From Lycorma delicatula (Eukaryota; Arthropoda; Insecta; Hemiptera; Fulgoridae), in NCBI RefSeq assembly GCF_047948215.1, contig NC_134457.1, forward strand, positions 89,352,898-89,416,897: a stretch of 64,000 nucleotides of DNA. The letters run 5' to 3'. Numbering within the stretch: position 1 is the first letter of the stretch; each line of letters starts with the position of its first letter. Under the pieces are notes generated by a model. That model ran no database searches and was not told where the DNA came from. It was given only the letters and a program-made list of their open reading frames with translations. Positions 11,341 through 22,470 of this stretch are shown piece after piece. Position numbers and translations under genes: made by a program.

Positions 11341-12119
11341 AAAATATGCAAAGCCTTAAATTTAAACAATTTTTATTATATGGAATCTGAAAGCCTTCTT
11401 CGACTTATTCTTTGACTGAAAACCTACGTAAGGCGTAACAGACAAAAATATCTCTTTTAAGATTTAAAAATGAAATAATTAGGTTAGTTCTTAAAATATT
11501 TTCATAAGTAAACGAAATGTTTAATATCCAAACTCACAAGTTATAGTGTTTGTAATATCTGAAAGCGGGTCAGTAGTGAGCTGTGGCATCCTCTCTACTG
11601 TGGCTGTTACTATCACCCGGCGACTTCTCTTCACATCAGCAACCGAAGTAGTATATCCAAGTCACATTTTTTAATTTGCAATGCCTTGCACCGTATCCAA
11701 TTGTGACGTTACTATTATAGTAACGAAATAAATTCTGGTGATTTGTTATTACTGTAAAAATAAAATTATTTATGCCTAATATTTTGTTCAAGAGGTATAT
11801 GAAATTATTTATTTCTTGAAAGTAAATGTATTTTTTTTTTCAAGCACGTTAAACTAAGGTTTTGCTATAAATAAGCACAAACAATGACGTAATACAAAAG
11901 TATATAAAATGAGTTGTTTATTTATTATAATGTTAAGATTTTCTTTGACGTCGGACAGTTATTTACGAATATTATTTTTAAACAACAGGTAGGCATTACT
12001 TTTCTAGCAACTAGTAGCAAGTCGCTACTAGTTCCGCATGCCGGCTTATAGGAAGGAAGTGGAGGCACCTTGCGGGTAGGTCCCGCCTTTAGATTTTACA
12101 TATATTATACTAGACTTAT
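11341..12119. other. Intergenic, with one hairpin
   Basis: No gene seen. A perfect hairpin lies at 12010-12032: ACTAGTAGC, a five-base loop, then GCTACTAGT. It sits in a short GC-richer patch (12030-12090) of unknown origin. Confidence 0.5.
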
Positions 12120-12815
12120 GTAATAATATTACGGGAATGAATTTTCCAGTGTCTACCGCGATTTGAGGCATTAACCATTTATGTCGAGATCAATTTTTCC
12201 AGTTACTGTATATTTGCGAAAAAATAGCCTACACACCTTTTTGCGGGAAACAAATCACGTTCACAAAGGGTGAATTGCGCATATCTGTGTTTGCAGTTCC
12301 TATGATAGTTTTCTGTTTCCCATATTTGTACGTCGTATTTTTCCGTAAATATGTAACGCACCCCCGTCACCAAAAATTAGGGGAAGAAAGAAGTCGCTTC
12401 GTCACCACATTCCTGCATATTCACACAGAAATCTTTACGCAAGATTTTATAGTAGTTATAATTTAAATTGATATAGGCGTAATTTTCAACAATTTCTGCA
12501 AAACTTTTCCGCATGGTAGATTGCGGAACTTGCAATTCTAAACTTGCTGATATAGTAGATTTTCCATAACTACGTTGGCGAACAACGTGAACATGATCAA
12601 CTTAACATTCTGATTACATCTTCCAAAATTTTTCGTTTTACATAGACACCTTGTAATATCTTATTGTTTTCTCCATTCATAAATGGACTGCCTTGTCGAT
12701 GGTCGGCCTCTACTCCATGATAGTAATGGAGTTTGCTTTGGGTAATTCAAGCACACAAAAATCTTTTTTGCAGGAGTAGCAGTCATCTTTTTAATTGGTT
12801 TAAGCGAAACAATAA
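12120..12815 (-). pseudogene. Tc1/mariner-superfamily transposase, second degenerate copy
   Basis: The minus strand starts near 12790 with MTATPAKKIFVCL. It then shows the N-terminal helix-turn-helix style block RQSIYEWRKQ and CKTKNFGR (usually TGCLCKxKSxGRP). Next come NLPCGKVLQKLLKITP (usually IPxSTVxKVLxKRL), the RIWGTEN region in broken form, and LMPQIAVDTGKFI near 12150-12180 (usually LxPQL...GxFIFQQDGAP). Several stops and frameshifts intervene. The C-terminal WPPRSPDL block is missing. This is an immobile remnant. It differs from the 620-1560 copy in preserved parts, so it need not be the same family. Confidence 0.72.
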
Positions 12816-13559
12816 GTATTATTATCAACATCAGTTTATCAACTTAAATTCCTTGTAAAACCATATTATTTAGTCTTTGCAAAAAAAAAAAGTTAAAAAT
12901 TTATTATTAACCATCAAAGTATCTATTTCATTTGTATTCAAAGTTGGTCACTAATAGAACCAACTATCATTTGCTTTAAATTAAACTTTAATCTTTTAAC
13001 ATTTATTATTTATTGGTTGTGTAAAAATATGTTTAAGTGTTTGCATTTTTTCATAATCAAGTATCTTGATTGAATTACTAACACTGAACCAAATTTGATA
13101 AAAATGATATTTTTAATACCTAATATAAAAGTTGTTTTTAGACATTTATGTAAATGTCACTGTTGTTGTGACCTTGATATTATTGGTGGTTTTTTGGTTT
13201 TTAGTTAGAGATGTGCATTTAGAATTTGCATTATAAAAATTATGCTGATTTGAATTATATCCATTCATTTAGTAAATATTTATAAATCATAATGTTCAAA
13301 TAAGTTAAAATGTGGTCCTTTATTTAAAATATAGAATATTAATGATGGTTGATTAATTAACATAATGGTGAACTGTGGATTCATACATTAGAACATTACA
13401 AAACAGATAAAATATACAAAAATATTACACTAAGTGAACAGTTACAATTCAAATCCAATGCACATTTGACCCCATTCTAAATAAGTGTTAACCTAACGAT
13501 CTCTGCGAAAAAAAATTACCAGAAATAATATCAGCCGACACTAGGATAATAAATACAAC
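12816..13559. other. Intergenic, nothing recognised
   Basis: AT-rich, with no open frame or repeat match. Confidence 0.45.
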
Positions 13560-13718
13560 ACTTTTTTTTGTCTCCAGGACCACCATTATGTATTGCTTCA
13601 GAGGATGTGATGAAATGACAATTTTGTAGCATGTGGAAATGTCATTTCTGACTGGAATTCGAACCTGGTATCTCCAGATGAAAGGCCGAGATACTACGAT
13701 CGTGCCACAGAGGCTGGC
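13560..13718 (-). mobile_element. tRNA-derived SINE, family 2
   Basis: Read on the minus strand it starts GCCAGCCTCTGTGGCACGAT and passes a B-box-like GGTTCGAATTCCAGTC. It continues with CATCCTCTGAAGCAATAC and ends in a poly-A tail (poly-T at 13562-13569). The best preserved relative in the window is at 32691-32846. The 111-residue ORF that crosses this interval is incidental. Confidence 0.8.
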
Positions 13719-14487
13719 TAATACATTACCTATCACTGGAACATGACAACAAGAATAACTAAAAACGTGTTTAATTACTCTTGATAAAAACATACATTTA
13801 TAAAATGTAGTTAAGTTTGCCATTTCAGAAATGTATAATTTAAAATAATTTTCATATCTGCAAAAACACAGAAAAAATAATAGTATTCATTTAAATAATA
13901 GTACAATTTTAAATTAGACGACTACAAAAGAATTATAACTTTTGAATATATATTTTTAATTTGTAAATTTTACAATAAAAATCATGTATTATTGATATTT
14001 TTACTGTAAAATTGATAGTATTTATAACTGTAACAATTTTGTAACTGGAATGATCACTGTACAGCATGTTATATGCTGAAATTTTATTCTTTTGAAAAAA
14101 TTTAACTCTTACATGCAAATAGTTTTTATTTTTTAACTTGCTATTTCACATCCAAATTTATAGAAGTATTCTGATCAATTGATTGACCCAATAAATGTTA
14201 TGTTCAGTTTGGTTTGATAAGATTAAACAAAAGTAAATAACCTAAATAGGAGAAAGAAGTTTCATTAAAGAATATTTTTTATAAAAATGGTACTTAGCTG
14301 AAATATTTTACATTGGAAATAAAAAAAAAAATGTTGAAAAAAACATTTTATTTGTGAGAGATGAGGAATTTAACATAATTTATGTAATATGTAACACTTT
14401 ATTATTAATGTAATGAAAATGATATTATGTAGGTAATATTATTTTTATATCATGTTCTTAAAATACTATTTCACAATAGTCAACAAT
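13719..14487. other. Intergenic, nothing recognised
   Basis: AT-rich spacer between a SINE and a MITE. The short minus-strand ORF near 13933 has a low-complexity AT-driven composition and no domain. Confidence 0.45.
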
Positions 14488-14920
14488 CACTGAAATATAT
14501 AAATACTGGAATGGGCACTGCCTATGTCCAACATGAGACAGACAGATTTAGAGGTATAGTTTTCATTATCGCACAGTGCAGCGCATGCACATTCCCTTCA
14601 GAAAGTGATTCCATAAAACTTAATTGTAGTTAATATTAAGTGATAAAATCTCATAATTCTATTTAATTAATAGAAAAATTTCAATGCTTATAAATATTAA
14701 ATAAATGTTGAGTTAATCATTGTATCATATAAATGTTTTTATAAAAACTTTCTACAATAACTTGAATTATGAAAGATAACTTGTGATTTGTGATGAGAGA
14801 GATCGTCACAAACTTTTTGAACAGACTGTAGACAAAGAGAGGTATACCTCTAAATCAGCTATCTTTGTTTGCACGGATTTCTAATGCTAGTGCCCATTCC
14901 AGTATTTCTATATTTCAGTG
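14488..14920. mobile_element. MITE with hAT-like 8-bp target-site duplication
   Basis: The ends CACTGAAATATATAAATACT (left) and the complement of AGTATTTCTATATTTCAGTG (right) form TIRs. The similarity extends inward through CTGGAATGGGCACT and again at GATTTAGAGGTAT. The 433-bp interior is non-coding. Flanking octamers are TCAACAAT (14480-14487) and CCAACAAT (14921-14928), one mismatch apart, as expected for an 8-bp duplication of hAT-type elements. No other copy was noticed in the window. Confidence 0.82.
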
Positions 14921-15751
14921 CCAACAATATAATAAGGACTTGATTACATTAAAAGTAAAACCATAAAAAACTTACCTTTTTCAACCTAGTTGGCTCGAAG
15001 TGTGGCTGTGAAATCACAAGTATTTTTATTCATAATTTTAATAAGTACACGTAAAATAGATTTATAAATAAATAAGTTTTATAATCTCACAAAACATTTT
15101 GGCATGTGTATAACATATTGAAGTTAAGAAATTTCATTTTATCATTTGAAAAAATTTAGAATCTATTTGCATGAAATACAAACTCGTGAATCAAACAAAT
15201 TAAGTGAAATCAGTAAACTAGTGAATAAACAAAAATAATCATTTTTTACATAAAAGAAAAAAAAGTTAAAAAATAAGATTCAGCAGTGTATTTATTTTTT
15301 TTTAAACCAACATAATTTGTATTAAATGAACATAATTCATGAAACATTATCTCCAGTTATTCACATCAAATAGACCTAATAGATTTCACATGATGGTTAA
15401 TTCACCAGTCATTGTAACTCAATGAACTTCATTTTAATCATTCATAAAACACCAGCAGCTTAAAACAAAGTGATTTTGGTTTATAAAGGAATTAACTCTC
15501 TTAATCAACATACTGTACATTATTTTCATAAAACCTTTCTACTTAACATAAATGAAATAATGCATACAATATCTACTATTTTAGCTAATATCAACTAATA
15601 CTCAAATAAACATATTTTACAATCATGTGTTTTAGAGAAATATTAATGCTTTTATTTGAAACAATATAATACTGGGAAATAAAGTTGACTAACTATTAAA
15701 AATAAAAACCTGTTCTAAAACACATAAAATAAATTAGCTACATTCTTTATT
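14921..15751. other. Downstream flank / 3' UTR of ALKBH7
   Basis: AT-rich sequence 3' of the minus-strand gene. On the minus strand an AATAAA (complement at 15746-15751) begins immediately after the stop codon, so a real cleavage signal probably lies further down. No other gene is seen. Confidence 0.5.
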
Positions 15752-16522
15752 TTATAAATCTTCTCTCTCAGGTTCATTTCTACAAATAACAGAAATTCGT
15801 CTTGTTTTTTTCACAGGGATTTGTTTAAAAACAGACAAATTATTAGGTAAAATTTCATGTGTATAATCATATCTAGCAGAATCTTTCATGATATATAAAG
15901 ACCTCCTATTCAAGAGAACATGAATAACTTTCTCTTTTTCTTTTTCATTCACCAAACGCATTACAGAATCTGAAAGTAAACTCAATCCTGTAATTACATT
16001 ACCACAGAAGCGTACACTATCAATATGTGGCTTTATGTGACCATCCTCTGCTAAATCCAGTACATGAACAAGAGCCAAAGTTTGACTGCCATTTGGAAAT
16101 GCGAAATTTTTAACACGATTCAAAATTTCGGTATTTCCTTCATTCCATTTCAATCTTTCTGTTTCACGATAACCATGAATTGCATCATCCCAATGATCAA
16201 ATTCATATCGAAGTCTCTTCATATACGGCTCAATTTCATGTAATATGGAGTTTTCTTCAACCTCACTTAAAAAGTTTTTAATCACAACCATATCATGTTG
16301 AATTACTTCTTTTGTTTTTGAATCAAAACAATCACTAAATGTCAAATATTCCTCGGCATTCTGTTTCAAATTTTTTAGTAACTGGCTGTATGAATGTTTT
16401 GAAGTATTGAAATAATTGGGTTTGAAATTATAATTAAAACATTTCCACAAACTAAACTTCGAGACAATCAAAGGATTGGTAAATATATTTCTGAAAACAC
16501 ACGTTAACTTATGTACATCCAT
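15752..16522 (-). CDS. ALKBH7: Mitochondrial 2-oxoglutarate/Fe(II) dioxygenase-like protein, AlkB homolog 7
   Basis: An uninterrupted 256-residue frame that matches animal ALKBH7 along its length (mammalian forms are about 220 residues). The double-stranded beta-helix core is clear. HIKPHIDSV gives the HxD iron ligands at H166 and D168, followed by FCGNVITGLSLLSDSVMRL. The distal iron ligand is H222 in ARYDYTHEI, and RRISVICR (from R241) is the 2-oxoglutarate-binding arginine block. The N-terminus (MDVHKLTCVFRNIF...) is basic and hydrophobic, as in a mitochondrial presequence. Known mammalian ALKBH7 acts in the mitochondrial matrix and is tied to programmed necrosis and lipid metabolism, not classical DNA repair. 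The start at 16522 is the first ATG of the frame. The coding region has no intron, which is notable for the family. It diverges from NDUFA5, 446 bp away. All catalytic residues are present, so it is probably functional. Confidence 0.95.
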   Translation of the reverse strand: MDVHKLTCVFRNIFTNPLIVSKFSLWKCFNYNFKPNYFNTSKHSYSQLLKNLKQNAEEYLTFSDCFDSKTKEVIQHDMVVIKNFLSEVEENSILHEIEPYMKRLRYEFDHWDDAIHGYRETERLKWNEGNTEILNRVKNFAFPNGSQTLALVHVLDLAEDGHIKPHIDSVRFCGNVITGLSLLSDSVMRLVNEKEKEKVIHVLLNRRSLYIMKDSARYDYTHEILPNNLSVFKQIPVKKTRRISVICRNEPEREDL

Positions 16523-16968
16523 ATCGTAACATTAATTTATTTTTAAAAAAATAAACAGTTAACTTCTATAACCTAGAAATAACGGCAAACTAACCTACAA
16601 ATATTCTATCTTACACAATATATATATATATATATCAGTTGTTCTTGATCTCGATTATTTGTATCGAACTTGTTTTGTTATAATTCATAGGTTTAATGTA
16701 AGTTTTTGCTTATAGAATTTTTTACAGATAAAATCATTACTTGATTGTGTAAGTTAACAAATAAAATTAATAATTATAAACGAAAGAAGTAAGATTATTT
16801 TTCCAGTTTTTTAAGAAAATGAAAAATATCGTTTTAAGATATCAATTTAGATATGAGTATCGATTATTCGTTTTCGATATTTAAATTTAATGAAAACGAT
16901 TATTCTTGTGTTAGGGGTCATGTGAACAGTTGTTCCGAAGATTCAGGGTTTAGAAGAAAATTTTCGTT
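16523..16968. promoter_or_regulatory. Shared divergent promoter region of ALKBH7 and NDUFA5
   Basis: The 446 bp between two oppositely facing start codons must contain both promoters and 5' UTRs. It has a (TA)n run at 16618-16635. Around 16850-16885 there is a cluster of TATCGAT-like words (GTATCGATTATTCG, TTCGATATT) resembling the insect DRE/BEAF type housekeeping motif. The motif reading is inference; the geometry is directly visible. Confidence 0.6.
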
Positions 16969-19900
16969 ATGTCGAAAATTGTTAAAGAAGCTTTGAAAAA
17001 GGTGTGTAAACTAATATAAATTTTGTATTTACTTTTAAACTTTCACATTATCATTGTTTTTTCAATGTTTATATCAGTAATTAGTGTTTGTTATTGGATA
17101 ATTTGTGTTCCACGTATTGTTATTTATTTTGTAATAACAAAAAATTATTTTAATATGAAGCAATTAAAAATTATTCTTAAAGGTTACTCGTTAATAAAGT
17201 ATATTTTACTTAGTGTCGTGGTCATAACCTTTTCTTAAGATAATCAGGTGTTCAACTTAAAAAAAAGCCCATCACTTTGTTTAATCCATAAATAATTGTT
17301 ACAGGCAAACACATAATAATTTGCAGAAGATGTTGAAAATGATCTCCATCCACTTCTATGCACTTATCAACATGTTTGACCATGTTTTTGGCTATTCTTT
17401 TTAGCTGTACCCTGTCTATGATCTAGATTGCATTGGTCATGTATGATTTAATTTCCTGCAGGGTGTGTGGATTGCTTCTATAAACAGTCTCTTTTAAGTA
17501 ATCCCATAGAAAGCAGTTGGAGTAGTCAGATCAGGGGATGTTGGTGGCCACAAACCTTTAGAAATGATTTCTCCATAAAAAAAAAACCTGTCAAGCATCT
17601 ACCTAATAGAGCGAGTTGTGTGGTAAGTGGTGCTGTCCTGTTGCAACCATCAGTCACAGTCATCCTCGTGCTGTAAGGCTATAAACTGTTGATAATTTCA
17701 TGGTAGATAGCCACATCCACAGTTTTTAAAAAAAAAATAAGGGACCTATAAGTCACAATGAAACTGCACACTGTATGGCTATTTTTTTGTGGGTGTAGAT
17801 TTAAAGAAAATGTACAGGTTTTCAATTTCTCGAGTCCAATATTTCTGACTATTAACATAGCATGCAATACATGGTGTAATCATTCATATACACGCATTAT
17901 TACACTGCATGACTGTGTTTTTCACATATAAAGTATGATTATACCATGATGTAATCAATCGTGCTTTATCTGTGAAAAACACGATCTAAAATGTCATTGT
18001 TACCTCTAATGAAATTTTTTAACAACTGACAATGGTGAGCCCTTTTAGCATAATCAGTACTATTTGTATGATAAACCTGCATTTGTTATGTATAAAATTT
18101 CAACATTTTCCTCACTGCAGAGTGGGCTGGACCTAGTGAAATGTTCTTTTCCATTGATTCTGGTTGAAAGAATGATTAATTCTAGTTAGTACATATCTTT
18201 ATAACAGAGAACAGTGGTTTCACTCATAGAAAAATTGTTTCCAGCTGGTGACAGGATTTTTCAGCAAGATCTTGAACCTTGCCATAATGCTAATAAAATG
18301 CAAAAACTTCTTCACTGAAAATGGTTTAAATGTTCTTCCATGGCTGATTAATAATCAATTTGTAAGCAAACACTTGGCAAAGAAGACAACAAACATTTTT
18401 GTGATTTCTTCAATAATCAAGATAATTTCATGAAATGAACTGAAAAAAAAAAACATGTAAAAAACTAGTTGAATCAGTGCCTAAATGTAGTGAGGAGGTA
18501 ATAAAGAAGAAGGGAGAACTTATCACTTATTAACTACGTACTCTATTGTTAATAAATTATGTATTAAGTTTATTGTTTTTCATTGAGAGTTCCAAATAAT
18601 TTGAGCAGTATTGTGTACTGTGATACTGCTCTGATCAAGGTTTTACTACAGTTTCCCTTTAACACTCAGAATTATGCTGGGACAGTACTTTTTTCTATTC
18701 CTAGAATGGCTTGTCTATCTGTTCCTGATGTAATATACATTATGTATATTATCTCTTTTGATCGGAATAGAGATAAAATACAATATATTGATAAATTAAT
18801 GATTAAATAAATAATAGATTCTTAAATAAATAAAATTTATTTATTGATAGATTCAAACTGGAGTTTAATTTTTAAGTTATTAAATAATAAATCCATTAAT
18901 TTGTGAAATTCTCAATAATACTGAATGTGTTTGATAAAATCTTTCTGCTTCTTGTTTGGTTGTATTTATAGGACCATTTATGTTATGGCTGTATGTTATT
19001 ATATTTCCTTTCTATAACATTCAAAACATTTTTTTTTTAACTGTGTATCGTAAGTATGTACATTGCTAAAATTAAAAAAAACTTTTAAAAAAGAAGAACT
19101 TATCTTTGATTATACTAGAGCCTACAAAAATAAAAATCCAAAATTATCAAATGTGGTAGAACATGTAAATATTTTACAACTATAAAATTAAAAAAATAAT
19201 GTAGGCTATTTATTTTATATTCTCAAGCCAAGTTAAAAATCACAAAAATATATCGTTCCATACAAAATGTAAAAATCTAGTATATATATTTTGTATTTAT
19301 TTTTCACATTAAGTATTACTGCATTAATAATAATAATGATTAAAAATCAAGATTAAAGGCGATTTTAGGAGGATATCTTTCAGTTGGTGGTCTTGTTTTA
19401 CTACTCCTATTTTGTGGTTTAATATATGAGCCTTGAGTTGATTATCAACATTTATTTTTATTTGTAGATACTCATTTCACTTTTTTTCTGATTTTGTGCA
19501 GGTATCAGTGTTATTGCTATGATTTAAATAAACTATATTTACATACAAGGCAAGTTGTACTAGTGAAATACTGAAGCTGTTCTGATGTCATTTTTGCTTA
19601 TTTGATATTGTAACTAGTCAGGTCATAATATTTTTTATCACTTGTGTAATTGTTTTATTTTAAAATTTTCAGTCAACTGGACTTACTGGATTAAAAGTTT
19701 CCAGAGATCCTCATAATCAGTTGTCCATTGTTTACAAGAAGATTCTTCGTACGATTGCTAAAATGCCTTCTGATGCTTCTTATAGAAAATGCACTGAAGA
19801 AATTATTAACAAGAGATTGCATGCTGTTAATACTGTAAGTACTATTTTATTGGGAAATGGGTGATAATAAAAGTATTTTCGTAAAATAGAATATGTCATT

Positions 19901-22095
19901 TTATTACAAACATATGAGAATGATGCTTTGCATTATACCTTTCATTTATGTTTTAAATATGATATGTATCAAATTTAACTACAGTATTTTGTATGTTTGT
20001 ATAAGAGTCCAAACTGTAGATTTTTTGTCATGAATCACTATTTACACTGTGACAAGACTTGTAAATAACAGAGCAGTAACAAATAAGACTAAATTACAGT
20101 TTTAATAAATTTATAGACTAATAACCACCAGAAGTTATAGTCTTAATATTGAAACTATTTTAACTGGAACATGTCTAGCCTTATCACACTTCTTTATTGG
20201 CATAACATTCAGTAAATTTTAATAATTTTGAGTGGATTACTTTTAATGTTATAATTATATTATTTTAATATTAAGATTTTTGATTTCATTTTTTGACAAA
20301 AGATTAATGTATAGATAATTTTTATTTGTACATATTGATGTACCCAGGAAGTTTATTTGTAGCAGAAAAAGTTGTTTTTGCAATAAGAGCTACCAGATAC
20401 GTTGAATAAAAAACATTTAAAGTTAGAAGTAATTGAACACTTTTATTATTTTATAACAGTATAATCCAATTACATTTTTGTATGAAAAATAACATTGGAA
20501 AAAATGACATGTTAGTCATTTGTAGAAATAGCTAATCTTTTATTGAGATTTTCTAAGAATTTTAATCTAATGCATGGTTTTTTCTTATCGTTTAAAGATA
20601 ATTGTTTTCAATCTCTTTAATTACGTACTAATCCTTATATTTAAATTCACAGATAGTTTGTGGATTGTTGTCAACTACCGTACTTTTCCACTTTTGAGAT
20701 TAATCCCATGGTATCAAACTCCAAGATCTTGGAGCCAATTCACATCTGTTTTTGTGTGAGAATTCTGCCTCTGCTTTGTTGTCTGTTTGTTATTTCCTTT
20801 TATCTTTTGGAACCACATTACGTCCAAATCCATAACAGACAATCCTGGCCATGAAAAAGTCAACATTCTGCGGTAATATTAACCATTTTATGTAATTACC
20901 ATTTGGCCATCTTCATTTTTTAAAAAGTAGCTATTGCTGAAAATAATGCCTCTAACCTATAAATTTTACCAAAGAGTAACATGTGGATGACTTGAGAATT
21001 CATAGATTTCTCTTGGAATTTCTTATGCACTAATTTGTTTATGGATGCGTAAAGGTGAGAATGGGCTTCATCACTGAAAATTATTTTCTTTATAAAATCT
21101 TGATCAGCTGGTTTTTTTTCCAAGTACCAAATCAACAAACTCAGTCTACTGGCTTCAATTCCTTTGTTAACAGAGATAACCATAAAGAAGGAAGATAACC
21201 ATATAAACCATCATGAAGGAAGATAAACCATATCTTCCTTTCAAATTTTCCATTTGAATTGGTAATGTCTAACTTTTGTGAACAGTGTAGAATCATAATT
21301 CTTGTACCTTCAACATCACTTTCGTGAATTGTGACAGTGTTTTCAGTGTAATAAGTTGAACAAGTTGACTGAGGTGTCTGTACATTTTTAAAGAACCAGT
21401 TTCTTTGAATGTGTGCATTATACAATAAATTGTTTTCTCTTTTGGTTGTAATTTTATAGATGAAAATCATGAAATTTTTCAAAAATTTAGTAATCTGCTT
21501 TGACAGTATAGGATATTATTCTAGGAATTATTTCATGATTAAAATTATAATTGGCCAACATTGGACTGATGTGAAACGCAACAGTCAAACAGTATTGTCA
21601 TATGCACAAGTGTTTGTTCCCTTAACTCTGGCAGTTCTTGGGAAACCTGTTATATTGTTCTTGTTTATATTCTCTTAATTGTCATTAGATTTTAATAATA
21701 CTAATGAACTAAATTTAATAATTTTCATTATACACAAAAATCTTGCATATTATATATCTTATTTGTTTCTTATTTTAAATAAGAAAAGAACTTAAGATGA
21801 AAAGATTGTTAAATATTAAAAGTACATGGTAGGATCTATCAATGAAGTAATAGGAAAATGTATCTCGTAAATAAATGTTCCAAATTTTTGATAATAAAAT
21901 TTCTGTTTTGTTTTTGTTTAGACAACCAGTGTAGAAGATTTGGAGAAGAAAGTGAATTGTGGGCAAGCAGAGGAGTTAATTCAGCAAGCAGTTTATGAAT
22001 TGGATTTGGCCAGAAAAATGCTAACTTGGAAACCATGGGAACCTCTTATACAGGAGCCTCCACCTAACCAGTGGAAATGGCCTCCAGTAAAATAA
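16969..22095 (+). CDS. NDUFA5: NADH dehydrogenase (ubiquinone) 1 alpha subcomplex subunit 5 (complex I B13 subunit), three exons
   Basis: The coding exons are 16969-17001, 19673-19834 and 21922-22095, joined in phase 0. Donors are AAG|GTGTGT and ACT|GTAAGT; acceptors are TTTTCAG|TCA and TGTTTAG|ACA. The product is 122 residues, close to the 116 of mammals. It starts [11 protein letters not shown], then [17 protein letters not shown], and includes [15 protein letters not shown] in the middle. The C-terminal signature is [17 protein letters not shown] followed by [10 protein letters not shown], diagnostic of the family. NDUFA5 is an accessory subunit on the matrix arm of respiratory complex I. 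No separate presequence is obvious, as in relatives. The first exon encodes only 11 residues, so ORF scanning misses the gene. It diverges from ALKBH7. Both introns host antisense transposase relics. Confidence 0.96.
17002..19672 (+). other. NDUFA5 intron 1
   Basis: A 2671-bp GT-AG intron. About 1 kb of it is an antisense mariner-type transposase (17245-18300). The remainder is AT-rich with no other feature seen, apart from a pyrimidine-rich stretch before the acceptor TTTTCAG. Confidence 0.9.
17245..18300 (-). pseudogene. Mariner-type transposase relic in NDUFA5 intron 1
   Basis: On the minus strand, recognisable blocks occur in the expected order: [11 protein letters not shown] near 17960, YWTREIENL near 17830, the [11 protein letters not shown] block (usually WFQQDGATCHT) near 17650, and a C-terminus with [16 protein letters not shown] near 17330. 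There are many frameshifts and stops. It lies opposite to the host gene's transcription. It would encode a DDE enzyme of the Tc1/mariner superfamily and is certainly dead. Confidence 0.78.
19835..21921 (+). other. NDUFA5 intron 2
   Basis: A 2087-bp GT-AG intron with donor GTAAGT and a T-rich acceptor TTTTTGTTTAG. Roughly 20650-21480 is a second antisense transposase relic. The rest is AT-rich and empty. Confidence 0.9.
20650..21480 (-). pseudogene. Mariner-type transposase relic in NDUFA5 intron 2
   Basis: The minus strand contains [19 protein letters not shown] (about 21050-21110), matching the [17 protein letters not shown] block. VMDLDVMWF follows near 20830 (usually MDLDDMWFQQDG), then DVNWLQDLG near 20720, where DVNWPPRSCDLTP is expected. 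Stops and shifts separate them. It shares superfamily with the intron 1 copy but preserves different parts, so it is a separate insertion. Confidence 0.78.
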
Positions 22096-22470
22096 AAGTT
22101 GAAAAAAGTATCAAAACAAAATCTTAGATAAATATTTTCATTGAAATATTTAACCTAAATTTATTATGTAATTGTAGTTCTGTTATTTACTTTATTAAAA
22201 ATTTCATTTCTGGTGATATTGTAATTTTTAATATCCCTATTATAATCATTGACTTAATACAAGTATTAGCCCAGATATTTTTTATTAATATCATTTTTAT
22301 GACCTTTTTATTTTGTCTTACTTTAGGAAAAAGATTCATGAACTAAATTTGTAATGGGGAATGATAAGCATTTGTATAACACGCATTGTTTGTACATGAC
22401 ACTATTTCTTATAATTAGATTTTGTCTACCACAAAAGATTTTCTCAATTGCAAAATTTTTACATACAAAC
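22096..22470 (+). other. NDUFA5 3' UTR and flank
   Basis: An AATAAA at 22091-22096 overlaps the stop codon and is too early for cleavage. ATTAAA at 22194-22199 is a more plausible poly(A) signal. No gene seen. Confidence 0.5.

Noticed and set aside
13488..13823. 111-residue minus-strand ORF
   Set aside because: It spans a SINE family 2 copy and AT-rich flanks. No domain, and no sign of conservation.
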